Positions 45,756 to 55,473 of a DNA stretch of 64,000 nucleotides are shown in pieces. Source of the stretch: Gemmatimonadota bacterium (GTDB lineage Bacteria; Latescibacterota; UBA2968; GCA-2709665). Numbering within the stretch: position 1 is the first letter of the stretch; every line of letters begins with the position of its first letter. Both the position numbers and the translations under genes were made by a program. The stretch is from contig JAPPNU010000078.1 in assembly GCA_028873695.1 (NCBI GenBank), positions 56,762-120,761 of the forward strand, in the 5' to 3' direction. The notes beneath the pieces were generated by a model. The model worked only from the letters and a program-made list of their open reading frames with translations, made no database searches and had not been told where the DNA came from.

Positions 45756-48700
45756 TCAAGAAAGCGAATCTCCGTCCTCAGCCTCGGACCCCGGCACCAC
45801 CGAAGAAAGCCGCAGCTTGACGCGCATGGTGGTTCCCTTGCCGCAGCCTGCGCTTATCGGGTAAATTTGCCCGCCTGAACCGATTATAAAATTCGCGATT
45901 GAGTGAAGACCCAGCCCGCTTCCCACCTCTTTCGTCGTATATCCAGCTGCGAAGATGATCTTGAGGCGCTTTTCTTCGATACCGATGCCGTTGTCGATCA
46001 CATCGATGACAAGGTATTCGTTCTGCACGTAGGACCGGATGTGAATGCTGGGTTTCGACTTGAGTCCGCCCGTCTTCTCGAGTTCGTCGATGGCTTCAAT
46101 GGCGTTCTTGATAAGATTGACCAGCATCTGATGAAACTTGCTCTCCTGGATGCGAATCTCGTGCGGGGCATTCAGGCAGTCGACCTCAACCCGGACTCCT
46201 CTCTTGCCGAGCGAATCCTGGAGCAGCTTGGTGGCGTCGGATATGGCCTTTCCAATGCTGATGTCTTTTCGCGCAAGGGCGCCCGTGTCGATCGTTCGCT
46301 GGGTTCGGATGATATCGACGATGTGCGCCACACGGCTCTCCACGCGTTCGACCGTCTGGGTCAGCTGCGCGTTTTGCTCGGCAAAGTCCTGGGCGAGACC
46401 CAGGATGAACGGCATCACTTTCTGGCCCTGCGGGTCCGTACTCAGATAGGAAATCCAGTCGTCTCGATGTTCCTCTATGGCCGCTGCAAGCGCAGACAGG
46501 CGGTATACCAGCGCGTTTCGCGACAATTCCACCTGAATCGTGCCCAGGCCCGTGGCGACGCTGTTGATCGCGTTTCCGATGTTATGGAGGATCGTATCCA
46601 CAATCTCCAGCCTTCCCTGCGCGAACGCCTGAGAAAGGGCTTCTTCCGCGAGTCGGCGCTCGGTGACGTCCCTGAATACGATCACGCCGCCCTTGGCGAC
46701 ACCTGACTCCTCCTGGAGGGGTCTTCCGCTGACGCTTATGTAGACACCTTCCGGCACGTTCGGATTGCGGATGAACATCTCCACTTCATCCGAGGGTTCG
46801 CCCTGGATGGCGCGAACGAGCGGAAGTTCGTCGATTGGATACGGCGTTTCCCGATCGGGAAAGAAAATGCCGTATTGGTCCGTCCATTGATCGGGGCCCG
46901 TGTCCGTCATGCCGATTCCGACTATCCGCTCCGCACTGGGATTGAAGATCGTGAAGTTCCCGTTTTCGTCGGCCACCACCACGCCGTCACTGATGCTGTT
47001 GAATATGGTCTCCATGGCGTGAGTCTGCATTCGCAAGTCTTCGGCCGTCTGTTTCAGATTGGCCTCCGCATTCCGGATCCTGCTTATGTCTCGAAGTGTG
47101 ATCACGCCGCCTTTGACTCTGTCTGTTTCATCCCGAAGGGGCCTCCCGTTGACGCTGACGTAAACCCCGTCCGGGCGTTCGCTGTTGCGAACGAATAGCT
47201 CGACGTCGTCTGAAGACTCACCGCGGACAGCACGAGTGAGGGGAAGCTCTTCTGTCGGATACAGCGTTTCCGAGTCCGGATAGAAAAGGCCGTATAACTG
47301 GGACCGGCTGGAAAAGTCAGCGTCCGGAACCTGCATTCCAAGGATGTTCCTGGCGCCGGGGCTGAAAATCAGGTAATCTCCGGCGTCGTCGACGACGATG
47401 ACGCCGTCGCTGACACTGTTGAAGACCGTTTCCATGAGATGCGTCTGTTCCTGAAGGCCGCGGACGGTTTTCTTTAACTTCGATTCGGTCGCCTTCTGTA
47501 CGGTGACGTCGCGGAGTACGATGACCCCACCCTCGATCTCGCCGGAATCGTCCTGAAGCGGTCTTCCGCTCACGCTGATGTAGACCCCGTCCGGTCTTTC
47601 CTGATTGCGGATGAACAACTCGACGTCGTCGGTTGTCTCGCCGTGCATGGCGCGCATGAGCGGGAGTTCTTCCGATGGAACGGGGGTCACCTTGTCCGGA
47701 TAAAACGTTCCGTACGTCTCGGACCATTCATCAGCCGGTGATTCCGTCGGTCCCATGCCGACAATGTCTTGGGCTTTGGGATTGACGAACAGGAATTCAC
47801 CATCCGTACCGGTCACGACCACGCCGTCGCTGACGCTTCTGAATACCGTTTCCATAAGCAGGGCCTGTTTCTTCAGCTGGCCGATGTTTTCCAAAAGTGC
47901 TGCTTCCTGCTCCTTATGCTTGGTGATATCGCTAAACACAACCACAGCGGCTTTGACTTTTTCGCCAGTACCGTTGGTGCCTCGTATGAATCGGCCCTTC
48001 GCGCTGACGTAGGTACCGCCCGGCTTTTTCTCATTGCGCACGAAATATTCCAGATTGTTCGTGTTTTCTCCCTGCAGAGCGCGCACGAGGGGAAGTTGTT
48101 CGGTTGGAACGCGGGTTTCCTTATCCAGATAGAAGGCGCCGTACGTGTCCGACCATTCATCGGGCGTCGCATCCATCAGGCCCATGCCCAGAATGCGCTC
48201 CGCGCTGGGGTTGAACAGGAGCAGTTTGCCGTCCGCATCGGCGACCGCCACGCCCTCATCCATATTGTCGAATACAGTCTCCATCAGCTGGCTTCGGTCG
48301 TGCAGTTCGGAGACCGTCTGTTCCAGTCGGGCTTCGGTTTCGGTGATTTGTTCCAGTGCGCGCTCAAGTTGTCTCCGCTCGTTTTCGAGCTGTTCGTTGT
48401 TGGCCAAAAGGTGGTCATACAGGCGTTGGCTGGAAGATTCGTGGCCCCACGCGATGATGTAAACGAAGACAAACCCGACGAGGAACCTGATAACTTGCTC
48501 GGTTTCGTAGACGAACGTGCCGGCCAGCCCCGGCACCAGCAACAACACGGCCGCTACAAGAGAGAAGATACCTGTCAGGATTCCGCCCTCGCGTCTGCCC
48601 AGAAAAAAGAAAAACAGCAAGGGCATCAGGATGTGAAAATAGAGGTAGTTATGTGTAAACGCGGAAAGCCAAAGCAGCCCGATCCCGACTCCCAACAGCA

Positions 48701-48914
48701 CGACGCGATAGGATTTTCGAGCTTCCACGCCCAGCAGGAGTCCGGCCAGACCGCCAGCCACGAGCAACGTCATGACACTGTGGGTCGACATCGCCAGTAC
48801 CTCGCCGCTCAGATAGTTGCGAATTGTATAGCCGACAAGGACCATCAATCCGACCGTGCAGGTGACAACGAAAACCTGTCTCCTGTGACGGGCTTGCGCG
48901 TTCCTGGAATCCAT
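45756..48914 (-). CDS. Membrane histidine kinase with four PAS domains, kinase 2
   Basis: 1052 residues. The N-terminal about 170 residues hold some six membrane helices (QVFVVTCTVGLMVLVGYTIR, HILMPLLFFFFLG), followed by a coiled coil and four PAS domains (each begins M-E-T-V/I-F-x-S/N-x-x-D-G-V/I). The dimerisation helix is ILHNIGNAINSVATGLG and the HATPase has HQMLVNLIKNAIEAIDE, DVIDNGIGI and GSGLGLHSIANF. The catalytic half is closely related to kinase 1, but the sensor half differs (membrane domain instead of receiver). ATG 48914 has GGAGGAAG 6 nt upstream. Activator 2 follows in the same direction. Confidence 0.93.
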   Translation of the reverse strand: MDSRNAQARHRRQVFVVTCTVGLMVLVGYTIRNYLSGEVLAMSTHSVMTLLVAGGLAGLLLGVEARKSYRVVLLGVGIGLLWLSAFTHNYLYFHILMPLLFFFFLGRREGGILTGIFSLVAAVLLLVPGLAGTFVYETEQVIRFLVGFVFVYIIAWGHESSSQRLYDHLLANNEQLENERRQLERALEQITETEARLEQTVSELHDRSQLMETVFDNMDEGVAVADADGKLLLFNPSAERILGMGLMDATPDEWSDTYGAFYLDKETRVPTEQLPLVRALQGENTNNLEYFVRNEKKPGGTYVSAKGRFIRGTNGTGEKVKAAVVVFSDITKHKEQEAALLENIGQLKKQALLMETVFRSVSDGVVVTGTDGEFLFVNPKAQDIVGMGPTESPADEWSETYGTFYPDKVTPVPSEELPLMRAMHGETTDDVELFIRNQERPDGVYISVSGRPLQDDSGEIEGGVIVLRDVTVQKATESKLKKTVRGLQEQTHLMETVFNSVSDGVIVVDDAGDYLIFSPGARNILGMQVPDADFSSRSQLYGLFYPDSETLYPTEELPLTRAVRGESSDDVELFVRNSERPDGVYVSVNGRPLRDETDRVKGGVITLRDISRIRNAEANLKQTAEDLRMQTHAMETIFNSISDGVVVADENGNFTIFNPSAERIVGIGMTDTGPDQWTDQYGIFFPDRETPYPIDELPLVRAIQGEPSDEVEMFIRNPNVPEGVYISVSGRPLQEESGVAKGGVIVFRDVTERRLAEEALSQAFAQGRLEIVDTILHNIGNAINSVATGLGTIQVELSRNALVYRLSALAAAIEEHRDDWISYLSTDPQGQKVMPFILGLAQDFAEQNAQLTQTVERVESRVAHIVDIIRTQRTIDTGALARKDISIGKAISDATKLLQDSLGKRGVRVEVDCLNAPHEIRIQESKFHQMLVNLIKNAIEAIDELEKTGGLKSKPSIHIRSYVQNEYLVIDVIDNGIGIEEKRLKIIFAAGYTTKEVGSGLGLHSIANFIIGSGGQIYPISAGCGKGTTMRVKLRLSSVVPGSEAEDGDSLS

Positions 48915-48931
48915 TTGTGACTTCCTCCGCA

Positions 48932-48949
48932 GTCCGGCTTGCGCCGGAC
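48932..48949. repeat. Hairpin in the leader of kinase 2
   Basis: GTCCGGC, TTGC, GCCGGAC just upstream of the ribosome-binding site of kinase 2. It could influence its translation. Confidence 0.5.
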
Positions 48950-49470
48950 GACTCTCCTGTCCTGTAAATTCCTCACTATGCCGCAACTGATATCCTGCAC
49001 CGAATACCAGGTTCAGCGGACTACACGCCAACCGAGTTGGAGGCTTTTACGAGTCATTTAATGGTAGGGTGATAACTTAACCAATTGTTGTTGATTTTGT
49101 ATTGAATTATTGGGCATTTCTAATGATTTTATAATGAATTTTAACTTATTTTGAATACGAAGGTCCGAAATCCGCGAAATGCAGATACAAATGACGGCCC
49201 TTGATCTGTAATATCGTGATTACAAACAGACCGGGTGGGATGGCCGGGACACGGAGTGAGGGGCCAGGAATCGATCGTCAAAGGCTGTGGGAAAGAGGTG
49301 GCGTGTATGTGCGATCGGCCGCGTGCATCTCGGCGGAGTGGACATCGCACGGAGAGGAAGTCTGAAATTTGAGGATGGCGCAAAAGGGGGTAGGTACAGG
49401 GGCTTGTTTGCTTAGCAGGACATCATCGGCAACTTCAATCCCGTATGGACCATCCGGAACTGTGATTCAC
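48950..49470. other. Intergenic region with AT-rich element C
   Basis: About 520 bases without a supported gene. The only recognisable feature is the AT-rich element at 49088-49140; the rest is ordinary sequence. No sigma54 site with correct spacing was found upstream of kinase 2. Confidence 0.45.
49088..49140 (-). repeat. AT-rich upstream element, copy C
   Basis: TTGTTGATTTTG, ATTGAATTATTGGG, CATTTC, TGATTTTATAATGAATT on the plus strand. 174 bp upstream of the kinase 2 start. Confidence 0.7.
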
Positions 49471-49677
49471 TCAAATGTCGTCATCACCGGAATTCAAGAA
49501 ACCCTCCCCGGGCCCTTCGGCCCATTCTTCGTACTTCGATCGTTTTATTCTATGCCTCCCACAGATCCTGTTTTCGGGGCCGGTGCTGGCAAACATTCTC
49601 CCGCACCTCAGGCATTTTCGCGTCTTACATTGATCGCTGGCAATGTAATCTCTGCCGCGGTAGGTTGGACGGTTCAT
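49471..49677 (-). CDS. Small zinc-ribbon-like protein
   Basis: 68 residues from ATG 49677. The central part KCLRCGRMFASTGPENRICG has C-x2-C and later C-x2-H spacing, as in small zinc-ribbon proteins found in many bacteria and phages. The tail is acidic. No clear ribosome-binding site is visible. It begins 59 nt after the end of the TolB-like gene on the same strand. Function unknown. Confidence 0.5.
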   Translation of the reverse strand: MNRPTYRGRDYIASDQCKTRKCLRCGRMFASTGPENRICGRHRIKRSKYEEWAEGPGEGFLNSGDDDI

Positions 49678-49736
49678 ACCAGGGGTCCCAACTCAATACG
49701 CCTGCAGCGTTAACAGTTGCGCCGGTCACGCCGTTG

Positions 49737-52463
49737 TTATTCGTTGCCAACCTCCACCGTACGCTTAAATGTAGCCACGAAGACGCTTGTTTGGTAGCGG
49801 CCGATTCTCGCAAGAAAGCCGAGGCGCAGACCGACGGGAGACCAGGCCGGCCGAAAGGGATAGTAGTCGATGCCATTCTGGTTGGACACGCCCGTTCGGT
49901 TACTCCCGTCCGATCCCATCACGTAGATATGGTCACGGTTTTTGGTAAAAGCGATGTACCGGCCGTCGTGAGACCAGGTGACCGGAAACATGTCGGAAGC
50001 ATATTGGGGGCTCAGGCTGCGCGGGTCGCTTCCGTCCGATCCCATCACGTAGATATCATATTCTTCGCGCCTGCCGGGGGTGGACTGAAAGGCGATGTAC
50101 CGGCCGTCAGGCGACCAGGCAGGCGTATAATTAGAATGGTAACTCAAATTTGGGTGGTAGAAGGCATCGCTGGTCAGGCGGTGCAGGTTGCTCCCGTCCG
50201 ATTCCATCACGAAGATGTCATGCATGAAAGGATCGTTGTGACGGTTCGAATAAAAGGCGATGCGCCTGCCGTCGGGAGACCAGGCAGGCGAAACGTCGAC
50301 GCCTTCGTGGTTGGACAGGTTACGTGGGTTGCTGCCGTCCGAATTCATCACGTAGATCTCCGCGTTGCCGTCACGAGTCGATACAAAGGCGATATGTTCG
50401 CTGTCAGGAGACCACGTGGGCGGAAAATTGTATGCACGGGTGTCGGTCAGGTTTCGCGGGATGTCGCCGTCTGAGCCAATAACCCAGATATCAATATGCG
50501 CTCTGGAAAAATCAGCCGTAACATTAGTCGCAACGTCTCCCACCCCGAAGGCGATGTGCCGGCCATCGGGCGACCAGGCGGGATTGGCAATTCCCTCTCG
50601 TCTGCTTATTTTATCGGTCCGTAGACCGCGCAGGTTGCTTCCGTCCGATCCAACGACCTGGATCCTGTGGCTGTCGTCGCGTGTGGAAGCGAACGCGATG
50701 TGCCGGCCGTCGGGAGACCAGGTAAATCCAAAATCCCTCGCCCCCGGAAAGCCGGTCAGGTTGCGAATGGATTCAACCACAAGCGGAGGTCCACCGACAG
50801 AAGTCGTCCCTACGTCTATGTTCGTAAACGTGGGGCCTACGGACTCCCACTTGCAGATGCCGATCACATTGAACCAGGCGTCCCACTCGACAAAACGTAT
50901 CGCGCGCGCCTTCAGCCGCGTTGCACCCTCCTTTCTTCCCGTCAACTGAGCATTGCTTATATCATAAGCGGCAACCGCCTCGTCCTCGACCTCCACCGGA
51001 TTGTAGAACGTCACGTCAATACCGGCCCGTTCGAGCAGATACTCGATCGCGTCCGCAGTCTCCTTGCCAGGTAGCGTCGGTATAACCTGCAGCAAATCGA
51101 ACACACTGAGTCTATACACCGACATATCCAATCGCACATCCTTGAGTGCGGGGCTAATCGTCTCGCCGCGCCTGACCCAATCGAATCCCTTCATACCCGC
51201 AGCTGACAGGATGTCTGAGACGAAACCGACGATTTCCTTCGCCGCCGCTTCCGACACCTTGGGTATCTTAAGGTAATTTTCCAGTAATTTCTCTACGGCC
51301 TTCTCCAGTGCCTCGCCTCCGAGCGCGCTTATCGCGTCGCTCTCAGTGACGAAGTCCCCGAAATACGCCACCCTGGAGGTGCCCTCTACCGGCACAGGCG
51401 TTGGCGTTATCTCTATTCTCAGGTTCTGGAGATCCGTTGGAAAAATCGCGTCGATGACCGCTTTCGTCGCGCCGCTAATGGCGTCGATGGCCGCCAGAAT
51501 AGGGACCAGAGTCTGCCCGCCCGGTACCACAGCCGCAATAACCGTAGCCAGCCCGGTCGCAGCACTCGCGTTCCCCATCAGAAAGCTAACGACGTCCGCA
51601 TTGAACAACTCCTGATGACGCAAAGCGGCGCCCTCTTCAGCCGCCTTCGACGCGCTCAGGCTGATTTTCCCGACTCCCTGCAGAATCCCCAACGCCCCGC
51701 TGTTGTCCAGAAGATGTACAAGCAACGCCGCGTCCTCCGGCGGCAGCGCCTCGATCCGCTCGCCGAGAACGCCCCAAGCCGCGTTCAACTTGTCCATCTC
51801 ACTGTTGATAAGAGCCGCGTCCACCGCGCTGAATATGCTATCGGGCGCGGTCAGCGGCGCCAGCACGTTCCCGATGCCCGCCCCGATCCCTTCCACTGAC
51901 CTCGTCAGTTGACCGGCGCTCATCCTTGGTTCCGGCAGTTCCAGCACCCTAAACGACGCTGGCTCGGATTCCCGGCCCGACGCATCAACCACGCTCACCT
52001 GCACCGCGGCAGCAGGCAACACTGGCACCATGGACGTAATCCGTTCCGCGTTTTGCGGATACGCCGGCAACAGGACTGTGCCGAATTTAACCTCGTACGC
52101 CTTGTCGGCGTCAAACTGCCCCACGAGCTGAATCAGCGTTCCAGGCATCCCTTCCGCCGGCGTGACCTCATTGAGTGCCAATGCGGCTACGGGCACGGTC
52201 TGGCCGAAAAGCCGCGCAAACGAGAGGAAATCCGAAAATCCTACTTCGCCGCTGCCGTCGAGATCGTAAATCCTCTCGAACCCGCTGTCACCCTCACGCG
52301 TATCGAACTTTGCCGCAAACAACACGAAGTCCTGAAAATCGACTTCGCCGTTTCCGTCAAAATCCGCGTCCGCCGCTGCCTGAGCATACAATAGCCCGGC
52401 GCCCGCGAGTAACGCGCTCGAAACTGCGAGCAGTCCGATAACCATCTGTCTGCGAGCCTTCAT
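49737..52463 (-). CDS. Exported TolB/WD40-like propeller protein with dockerin repeats
   Basis: 908 residues. Signal peptide (MVIGLLAVSSALLAGAGLLY), then two dockerin-type calcium loops (DFDGNGEVDFQDFVLFAAKF and LDGSGEVGFSDFLSFARLFG). An IPT/TIG-like beta domain follows (about 95-165), then a long helical region (about 175-480). The C-terminal propeller of about seven blades has the repeated pattern W-S-P-D-G-R-x-I-A-F, Y-V-M-x-S-D-G-S-N-P-R-N-L. ATG 52463 fits the signal peptide and follows GGGGGG. It is probably surface or periplasmic and protein-binding. AT-rich element D lies 724 bp upstream. Confidence 0.87.
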   Translation of the reverse strand: MKARRQMVIGLLAVSSALLAGAGLLYAQAAADADFDGNGEVDFQDFVLFAAKFDTREGDSGFERIYDLDGSGEVGFSDFLSFARLFGQTVPVAALALNEVTPAEGMPGTLIQLVGQFDADKAYEVKFGTVLLPAYPQNAERITSMVPVLPAAAVQVSVVDASGRESEPASFRVLELPEPRMSAGQLTRSVEGIGAGIGNVLAPLTAPDSIFSAVDAALINSEMDKLNAAWGVLGERIEALPPEDAALLVHLLDNSGALGILQGVGKISLSASKAAEEGAALRHQELFNADVVSFLMGNASAATGLATVIAAVVPGGQTLVPILAAIDAISGATKAVIDAIFPTDLQNLRIEITPTPVPVEGTSRVAYFGDFVTESDAISALGGEALEKAVEKLLENYLKIPKVSEAAAKEIVGFVSDILSAAGMKGFDWVRRGETISPALKDVRLDMSVYRLSVFDLLQVIPTLPGKETADAIEYLLERAGIDVTFYNPVEVEDEAVAAYDISNAQLTGRKEGATRLKARAIRFVEWDAWFNVIGICKWESVGPTFTNIDVGTTSVGGPPLVVESIRNLTGFPGARDFGFTWSPDGRHIAFASTRDDSHRIQVVGSDGSNLRGLRTDKISRREGIANPAWSPDGRHIAFGVGDVATNVTADFSRAHIDIWVIGSDGDIPRNLTDTRAYNFPPTWSPDSEHIAFVSTRDGNAEIYVMNSDGSNPRNLSNHEGVDVSPAWSPDGRRIAFYSNRHNDPFMHDIFVMESDGSNLHRLTSDAFYHPNLSYHSNYTPAWSPDGRYIAFQSTPGRREEYDIYVMGSDGSDPRSLSPQYASDMFPVTWSHDGRYIAFTKNRDHIYVMGSDGSNRTGVSNQNGIDYYPFRPAWSPVGLRLGFLARIGRYQTSVFVATFKRTVEVGNE

Positions 52464-53778
52464 GGCGAACCCCCCAGTCGTTGTCGAATACCCCTTTAGC
52501 CCTGAGCGACTCTTAATACGCAGCCCTCGACGGGCGGAAGATGTGGGGCGAATCGGATCCCGAGCTCCAGGGCTTCTGTCGATGCAAATGATACGGAGCA
52601 CATATCGACGGCGCCTCGACTTGAATCGAGACGTCGTTGTTCCTCCTTGCGTCATTCACAAGTGAAGGTATTATCGCTCCGGCAATCAGGCCCGGGGGTC
52701 CCACGAACGCCGTCCAATTGAGGCGGAAGGCGGGCGCCCCACTCCTTATGTCTTATTGCCCAACCGATATACTCACATCTATCGGCGATACTCTCAATCG
52801 CGCCCGCCAACCGATGCGCCAACAGAAGCAGGTAAACGGCAGTTCTCGTGAAAACTGCCAGACAAAGAAGAACGAAGAGATCGATCCACACGGCAGTTTG
52901 TGAGATAGCCTATTCTCCGTCTTTCCCGGTTGGATGCAATATCCGTCTTTCGAAGATCCGGAACTCCAAGGACTTGAGGTCTAAATTCAGGCGGCCGGGT
53001 TTTTTGTATTCGCGGCAGCAATCTCGCCCTGGACGTGTATGATCCACCGCTCAATCGCCGTGGACGCACTGACAGAATGTCCGCGTCGGCGACCACGCAT
53101 TGCATTGTGAAACACAGCGCATTTTGGACGACGGAAGTCATGTGTCGTGAATTCGACGATCAAGATCGAATAAATATAACGAAATATTGTTGAATTAACG
53201 TTGAATTTAAGCGCAATTTTGATGATTTAATGATGAATTCCGGTGCGATCCGGGCCGGCGATCAGGAAAAGTGACCCATTGAAGGCGTTCAAGGCGTTGA
53301 CCCGGCGCGTTTGGTGCGGTCGTACGCCAGCCGGGGCGCCCCGGCCACTCTCGAATCCTATAATCGACGGGATTCGGATAGCAGGATGCGGTGTATGCGA
53401 TGAGAATTCGTGAAGGGTGGGGAATGTGTTGACGACAATTAGGAAGGGTTAGACTGAGGGGTGGATGGAGACGCAAATCGCGGGCGGGCGGGGGTGACTC
53501 GGAGACGGCCTGGTACGGCCGGGAAACGAGCTATCTTGCGCCTCGTGTAGCCAGCGCGTCTTCGAAGTGGCGGATTGCGCCCACGAATTGGTCGCGGCTG
53601 CCCGGATTGCAGAACCCGATGACGCGGCGTTGTATTCGGTGAGCGAATCGGCCTGCACGGGCTTTCCCGACCTGGGGCGGGAACGGTAAGCGTGGCTAAT
53701 CTAAGCGACGACTGTCTGACTATACAAATGATGCACTCGGAAACCTCTCTCTGGTCCGCGTACGGTCATCTTCTCGAA
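52464..53778. other. Long intergenic region with AT-rich element D
   Basis: 1.3 kb without a supported gene. It contains AT-rich element D (53187-53239). The minus-strand frame 53531-53689 (RRVIGFCNPGSRDQF, then AIRHFEDALATRGAR) reads like a gene remnant but has no start. A hydrophobic frame at 52652-52891 (GTG start, IDLFVLLCLAVF) is possible but unsupported. Confidence 0.45.
53187..53239 (-). repeat. AT-rich upstream element, copy D
   Basis: TTGTTGAATTAACGTTGAAT, TTAAGCGCAATTTTGATGAT and TTAATGATGAATT on the plus strand: the clearest copy, with direct repetition of TTGAATT at 11-base spacing and of TGATTT/TGATGAATT after it. Confidence 0.7.
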
Positions 53779-54213
53779 TCACCACTGCGAAAATGCAAGC
53801 CAGACGAGGAAGAAAGCCAAACCCACTCCAAATCCAACGCCCCCCACAAATGCGGCTAAGTCGTTAGCGTCACGATATTCAATACCGACGATGTCGGCAT
53901 ATGGCAACGTGAACGGCTTTTTTTCAGCATTGCGGACATAGAACGCAACTGGAGTGACTGTCAGCGACGTTTGACCGATTTCTTCCACAATACCCTCAAA
54001 GACTTGACCTTTGATCGGGGCAGTGGTGCCCTGGCGAATTCTTATTCTAACGTGCATACCCTCTTTAAGTTTGCCCAAAGCCTGGTCACCTATTGAAGGC
54101 TGATCGTTATCCTGAGAGTATTCGTTCGCGCGAGACAGGGGTCGGTTTGTAGCACATTCCACCGTCTGGAACAGAATCGCTGAGATCAGGATGATACTAA
54201 CGGTGCGCACCAT
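53779..54213 (-). CDS. Small exported protein, X-module family (first of array)
   Basis: 144 residues. A signal peptide, MVRTVSIILISAILFQTVEC, resembles a lipobox-type end (T-V-E-C), although E at -1 is unusual. A beta-rich domain follows (KLKEGMHVRIRIRQGTTAPI, GIVEEIGQTSLTVTPVAF, ADIVGIEYRD), then a C-terminal hydrophobic helix (GGVGFGVGLAFFLVWLAF). It is clearly paralogous to the next two genes. ATG 54213 has GGAGGATAT upstream. Function unknown; the domain looks SH3/LSm-like. Confidence 0.75.
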   Translation of the reverse strand: MVRTVSIILISAILFQTVECATNRPLSRANEYSQDNDQPSIGDQALGKLKEGMHVRIRIRQGTTAPIKGQVFEGIVEEIGQTSLTVTPVAFYVRNAEKKPFTLPYADIVGIEYRDANDLAAFVGGVGFGVGLAFFLVWLAFSQW

Positions 54214-54377
54214 GCTATATCCTCCTCAGTTATCCGGAGCGCGGTAGGTCTGATCCAGGCCACAGAGGCGGACTGCCCTGGTGACGAATCGGGAATTCCG
54301 TATGAATGCTCGTGGGGTGGACGCGACTGGCGTTCCGTAGACACGGCCTGACATCAGAGGCGCAGGAGATATCCTTG

Positions 54378-54821
54378 TCAGTCCAATGTGATTCCGGATA
54401 GTCCATATCCAATGAGCAACAGCCCCAATATAACTCCGGCTACAACACCCCCAAAAGCAGGCAGATTGCCTTCCGATTCACGATATTCGATGCTCTCGAT
54501 GTCAGAATAAAGCAACGTTAGCTTTCGACCGGCGTTGCTGGGGGCATTAAACGTCATCGGGATTATCGTCAGCGTTGTTGGACCGACCTTTTCGACGATG
54601 CACTCGATTACTCGACCATTGATCGGTGCACGGGCTTCCGGGCGGATTTTTATCGTTGCGCGCATGCCCTTCTTGAGTTTCCCTGGAAATTGACCCTGTA
54701 TCAAAGTCTGTTTGCCATCCTCGGGCACGTCGTTCAAGTGAGCAATGGGTCGCCAGGTGCTGCATCCGACCGTCTGTAACGCAATCGCTACGATCAGCAC
54801 GATACTGATGGCACGTGTCAT
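54378..54821 (-). CDS. Small lipoprotein, X-module family
   Basis: 147 residues. Lipoprotein signal MTRAISIVLIVAIALQTVGC with lipobox T-V-G-C, one beta-rich domain (KLKKGMRATIKIRPEARAPI, CIVEKVGPTTLTIIPMTF, DIESIEYRES) and a C-terminal hydrophobic helix (AGVILGLLLIGYGLSG). The frame is open to 55019, but ATG 54821 fits the signal and has GGGAGGAAG upstream. It is paralogous to both neighbours; no function is recognised. Confidence 0.78.
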   Translation of the reverse strand: MTRAISIVLIVAIALQTVGCSTWRPIAHLNDVPEDGKQTLIQGQFPGKLKKGMRATIKIRPEARAPINGRVIECIVEKVGPTTLTIIPMTFNAPSNAGRKLTLLYSDIESIEYRESEGNLPAFGGVVAGVILGLLLIGYGLSGITLD

Positions 54822-54984
54822 TTCGAAGCTTCCTCCCATATTCGGACCGCAATGAAATTGTCCAAGTTGACAGTAGTGGTTATCTTTCAAGCAATCAGAA
54901 ACCAGGAAATCATCCTCTCGGGTTGGTCCCGATTGCCGTTGGATGCCATGAACTGTACTTCTGGAGTTCTGGTCAGTCGAACAG

Positions 54985-55431
54985 TTATTCAGAAAATGCA
55001 CGTGCGCATGCGATAGCAAACAACACGAGGGCTAACGTGGCTCCGGCTGTCAGCCCGACAATAAGGGTCGTCAGCCCACGTTCAAATTGCCTGTATTCGA
55101 TGCGCACAATGTCTGAAAAATGCAGTGTGAACTCCCTCTTGACAGTACCACGGACATGGTCCGTAATGGGGATCAACGTCAGCGAGGTTATCCCGACTTC
55201 CTCAACAATACATTCGAGAACCCGGTCTTTGATCGGCACTGAGGTACCCTCGCGGATTCTTATCCTTACAGCCATACCTTCCCTAAGTTTCCCCTGTACC
55301 TCGTCCCGCATCGACGCCTGTCTGTCTTCCTCCGTGACCTCGCCCGCGCGAGCCAGGGGTTTCCAGGTACTGCATCCCACAGTTTGCAGCGCAATCGCTA
55401 CGATCAGGAAGATACTGATGGCGCGCATCAT
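54985..55431 (-). CDS. Small lipoprotein, X-module family
   Basis: 148 residues. Signal MMRAISIFLIVAIALQTVGC, nearly identical to that of the previous gene. One beta-rich domain (KLREGMAVRIRIREGTSVPI, CIVEEVGITSLTLIPITD, SDIVRIEYRQFE) and a C-terminal helix (LIVGLTAGATLALVLFAIAC). Signal peptides are more conserved than the domains, so the three genes arose by duplication and then diverged. GAGGAAAC precedes the start. Confidence 0.78.
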   Translation of the reverse strand: MMRAISIFLIVAIALQTVGCSTWKPLARAGEVTEEDRQASMRDEVQGKLREGMAVRIRIREGTSVPIKDRVLECIVEEVGITSLTLIPITDHVRGTVKREFTLHFSDIVRIEYRQFERGLTTLIVGLTAGATLALVLFAIACARAFSE

Positions 55432-55473
55432 TCTGTTGTTTCCTCAGTTCGTAGCAGCCCGTTTTTGAATTTA

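Noticed and set aside
52652..52891. Hydrophobic minus-strand frame (GTG start) as a small membrane protein
   Set aside because: Weak start, unusual C-terminal half, no family resemblance; left as intergenic.
53531..53689. Minus-strand frame reading RRVIGFCNPGSRDQF... as a gene
   Set aside because: No start codon and only about 50 codons. It may be a remnant, but the parent family was not recognised.
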